Of a stretch of 29,965 bases of DNA, positions 28,554 through 29,965 are shown one piece after another. The notes beneath the pieces were generated by a model that searched no databases, had not been told where the DNA came from, and saw nothing but the letters and a program-made list of their open reading frames with translations. This stretch comes from a virus: the IMG/VR virus record IMGVR_UViG_3300034111_000558, positions 1 to 29,965 of that record. One strand, given 5' to 3'. The stretch's first letter is position 1. Each line of letters begins with the position of its first letter. Position numbers and translations under genes: made by a program.

Positions 28554-28786
28554 GTAAGTCTACACGCCGCAAGGATGCGAAGCTAAACAAGACCGACCGC
28601 TACTTTCCGCAGGAGTACCCAAGCGCGGAAGAGATAGCAGAGCAGAAACGCATTCAGGCGGAAATACTGACTGAGAAAATGGCAGCAGGTCCACCAGAAC
28701 CGGAAGGAACGTTTGTGCGGCCGACAAAGGTTTACTCTTTAAACATGCTGCCAAGCGGTCGCGGCGTATTGAGGGGGCAAGGATGA
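28550..28786 (+). CDS. Hypothetical early protein, 78 residues
   Basis: A small, charged protein starting at an ATGA overlap with csrA and ending in an overlap with the resolvase gene. It has a basic N-terminus (S-T-R-R-K-D-A-K-L-N-K), a helix with E-E-I-A-E-Q-K-R-I-Q-A-E-I-L, and a Pro/Gly-rich tail (P-P-E-P-E-G, M-L-P-S-G-R-G). No family is recognised. Translational coupling with csrA makes joint control likely. Confidence 0.5.
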   Translation: MSKSTRRKDAKLNKTDRYFPQEYPSAEEIAEQKRIQAEILTEKMAAGPPEPEGTFVRPTKVYSLNMLPSGRGVLRGQG

Positions 28787-29196
28787 GAGAACTGGTGGTG
28801 CATCACGAGCCAGTCGGACAGCCACGACATCGCATATCGACACACGGGAAACATGCCCGCATGTACCTGCCAACAAAGCATCCGGTTCACGCATTTAAGC
28901 GAGCGATACAGGCGGAATTCGGCAAGCGGTTGCCATTCCATGAGGCCGTTGAAGTGGTCGTCAACGCATGGTTTCCACGACCAAAGTCAAAGACATGGAA
29001 AACACGGCCGATGCCATCGTATCGACATATTAAAAAGCCTGATGCTGACAACGTACTCAAGGCGGTTTTGGATGCACTGAACGGGCTGGCGTGGGTTGAT
29101 GACGCTCAGGTGTTTTCAGCGACCGTAAGAAAATTTGTGTGCAGTGGTGAGTGTGTTCCTAGGTGTGAAATTGTGATTAGAGGAGTGAGTGAATGA
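28783..29196 (+). CDS. rusA: RusA-type Holliday junction resolvase
   Basis: A 137-residue protein of the usual RusA length (about 120-140). It shows the family core R-H-I-K-K-P-D-A-D-N-V-L-K-A-V-L-D-A-L-N with catalytic Asp87 and Asp89, then G-L-A-W-V-D-D-A-Q-V with Asp106/107 and a final strand. The N-terminal part P-V-G-Q-P-R-H-R matches the family. It cuts four-way junctions during phage recombination or before packaging. It overlaps the next gene by four bases, so the two probably act together in recombination-dependent replication. Confidence 0.9.
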   Translation: MRELVVHHEPVGQPRHRISTHGKHARMYLPTKHPVHAFKRAIQAEFGKRLPFHEAVEVVVNAWFPRPKSKTWKTRPMPSYRHIKKPDADNVLKAVLDALNGLAWVDDAQVFSATVRKFVCSGECVPRCEIVIRGVSE

Positions 29197-29960
29197 AGAT
29201 CTTGAAAGGTAAACAGGGCGGACCACGTCGCGTCCTGTTTCACGGGACGAACTTTATCGGCAAGACAACGTTTGCTTCGCAGGCATTCGGCGGGGCACTG
29301 TTGGCGAATCTCGAAGACGATAGAGACGTTGACATGGACAAAACGCCGCCAATTCGAACTTGGGACGAGTGGCAGGAGTTTTGGTTGCATTGCGACACAG
29401 CGGCCGCAAAAGGTGAGTTTTCTTATCGCTGGATTGCCATCGACACAATCGACGCTTTGCAGCGGATTATTGAGAAGCAGATCTGCAAAGAAAAGAACGT
29501 CGAAAGCATGGCCGACGACAAGTTTTCGTATGGCAAGGGCAACAAGTTTATTGAGGCCATGTGGGACAAGATCAAGTTTCAACTGGATTGGCTGCACACC
29601 GAACGCGGGCTGGGAATCATCCTGCTGGCACACAGCGAAGCCGTGAAGATCACTCCGCCAGATGCGCCATCCTACGAACGCTGGGAACCGTCTGTCTGTG
29701 AGTTCGCTCGTGATCTTCTTTGCGATTGGTGCCAGGAAGTTTTCTTTGGATCGTTCCGAACTTACGCAGTCAAAGAAGACACCGGATTTAATCGCACTCG
29801 AAACATCGCGGCGGGTGGCAGCGAGCGTTTTGTCAGGACGCAGCCAACGGCGGGAGTCCGTGCCAAGAACCGTTTGAACATGCCGGAAGAAATGGTTGAG
29901 TTTTCGTTCGAGAAGTATGCAGAGTTTTTTGTCCCGAGTGAAGTTTTGAAAGGTAATTGA
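29193..29960 (+). CDS. RecA-fold ATPase, Sak4-like (AAA_24)
   Basis: A 255-residue protein of the phage AAA_24 type. Walker A is H-G-T-N-F-I-G-K-T-T (Lys24). The Walker B strand is W-I-A-I-D-T-I-D with Asp84, and the sensor-like strand is G-I-I-L-L-A-H-S-E-A. Such proteins (Sak4-like) promote single-strand annealing or strand exchange with a partner SSB. Placed after RusA, it fits a recombination module. The gene is complete in the window (stop at 29958-29960). Confidence 0.85.
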   Translation: MKILKGKQGGPRRVLFHGTNFIGKTTFASQAFGGALLANLEDDRDVDMDKTPPIRTWDEWQEFWLHCDTAAAKGEFSYRWIAIDTIDALQRIIEKQICKEKNVESMADDKFSYGKGNKFIEAMWDKIKFQLDWLHTERGLGIILLAHSEAVKITPPDAPSYERWEPSVCEFARDLLCDWCQEVFFGSFRTYAVKEDTGFNRTRNIAAGGSERFVRTQPTAGVRAKNRLNMPEEMVEFSFEKYAEFFVPSEVLKGN

Positions 29961-29961
29961 G

Positions 29962-29965
29962 ATGG
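29962..29965 (+). CDS. Start of the next gene, cut by the window edge
   Basis: An ATG at 29962-29964 follows the ATPase stop by one base, with AAAGG (29949-29953) before it. In this operon the next gene would normally start here. Only its first codon is in the window, so its product cannot be told. An SSB or another recombination partner would be expected after a Sak4-like gene, but this is inference. Confidence 0.4.

Noticed and set aside
1-29965. CRISPR arrays, insertion sequences, integrase or attachment sites
   Set aside because: I saw no regularly spaced direct repeats, no transposase or integrase motifs and no long duplicated ends in the window.

Overview
This window is part of the genome of a tailed, siphovirus-type double-stranded DNA phage (or a prophage or metagenomic contig of one). 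Every gene I can support lies on the + strand. About thirty junctions overlap by 1-4 bases (ATGA, GTGA, TAATG, TGATG), which points to strong translational coupling. The head module is of the HK97 type. No integrase or repressor is visible, so the lifestyle is undetermined. The host cannot be read directly. Poly-(Gly-Ser) linkers in tail proteins, Cys-rich small modules, a CPGGMC tail, a Cys-motif/glycosyltransferase/FkbM fusion and a CsrA homologue remind me of Planctomycetes and their viruses, but this is a low-to-moderate confidence inference.

Layout. 1-3.8 kb: a probable lysis or envelope cassette with a small holin-like protein, a basic membrane protein, a papain-like cysteine peptidase, a coiled-coil lipoprotein, small unknown proteins and a PAS-domain membrane protein that may carry a nested gene. 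3.8-6.7 kb: adsorption or fibre genes, led by a LamG plus six-Asp-box propeller protein. 6.7-9.3 kb: zinc-ribbon protein, HNH nuclease, small and large terminase. 9.3-13.5 kb: portal, ClpP-type prohead protease and major capsid protein, the last sitting between a candidate promoter with a structured leader and an intrinsic terminator. 13.6-16.7 kb: decoration, connector, head-tail joining, tail terminator and tail tube genes. 16.7-19.3 kb: tail assembly chaperones with an A AAA AAC -1 frameshift site, then a short tape measure. 19.3-21.8 kb: distal tail proteins with Gly-Ser linkers. 21.8-24.0 kb: a glycosyltransferase-FkbM methyltransferase fusion.

24.0-30.0 kb: a small accessory gene and structured non-coding DNA, then a SNF2-like helicase overlapping an SPPF-type DNA methyltransferase, small regulators, a phage CsrA behind three tandem bulged hairpins, a RusA resolvase and a Sak4-like RecA-fold ATPase. 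This is the start of the replication/recombination region, and the next gene begins in the last four bases.

The most unusual content is non-coding. There are three long hairpins in a row upstream of csrA, each with a perfect outer stem, an 8-13 nt 5'-side bulge and an inner stem, and a similar hairpin lies after the glycosyltransferase gene. A fifth structured element of about 110 nt with its own U-tract lies at 24.4 kb. Other points of interest are the PAS-domain membrane protein, the papain-like peptidase in the lysis position and the three-part surface-modifying enzyme.
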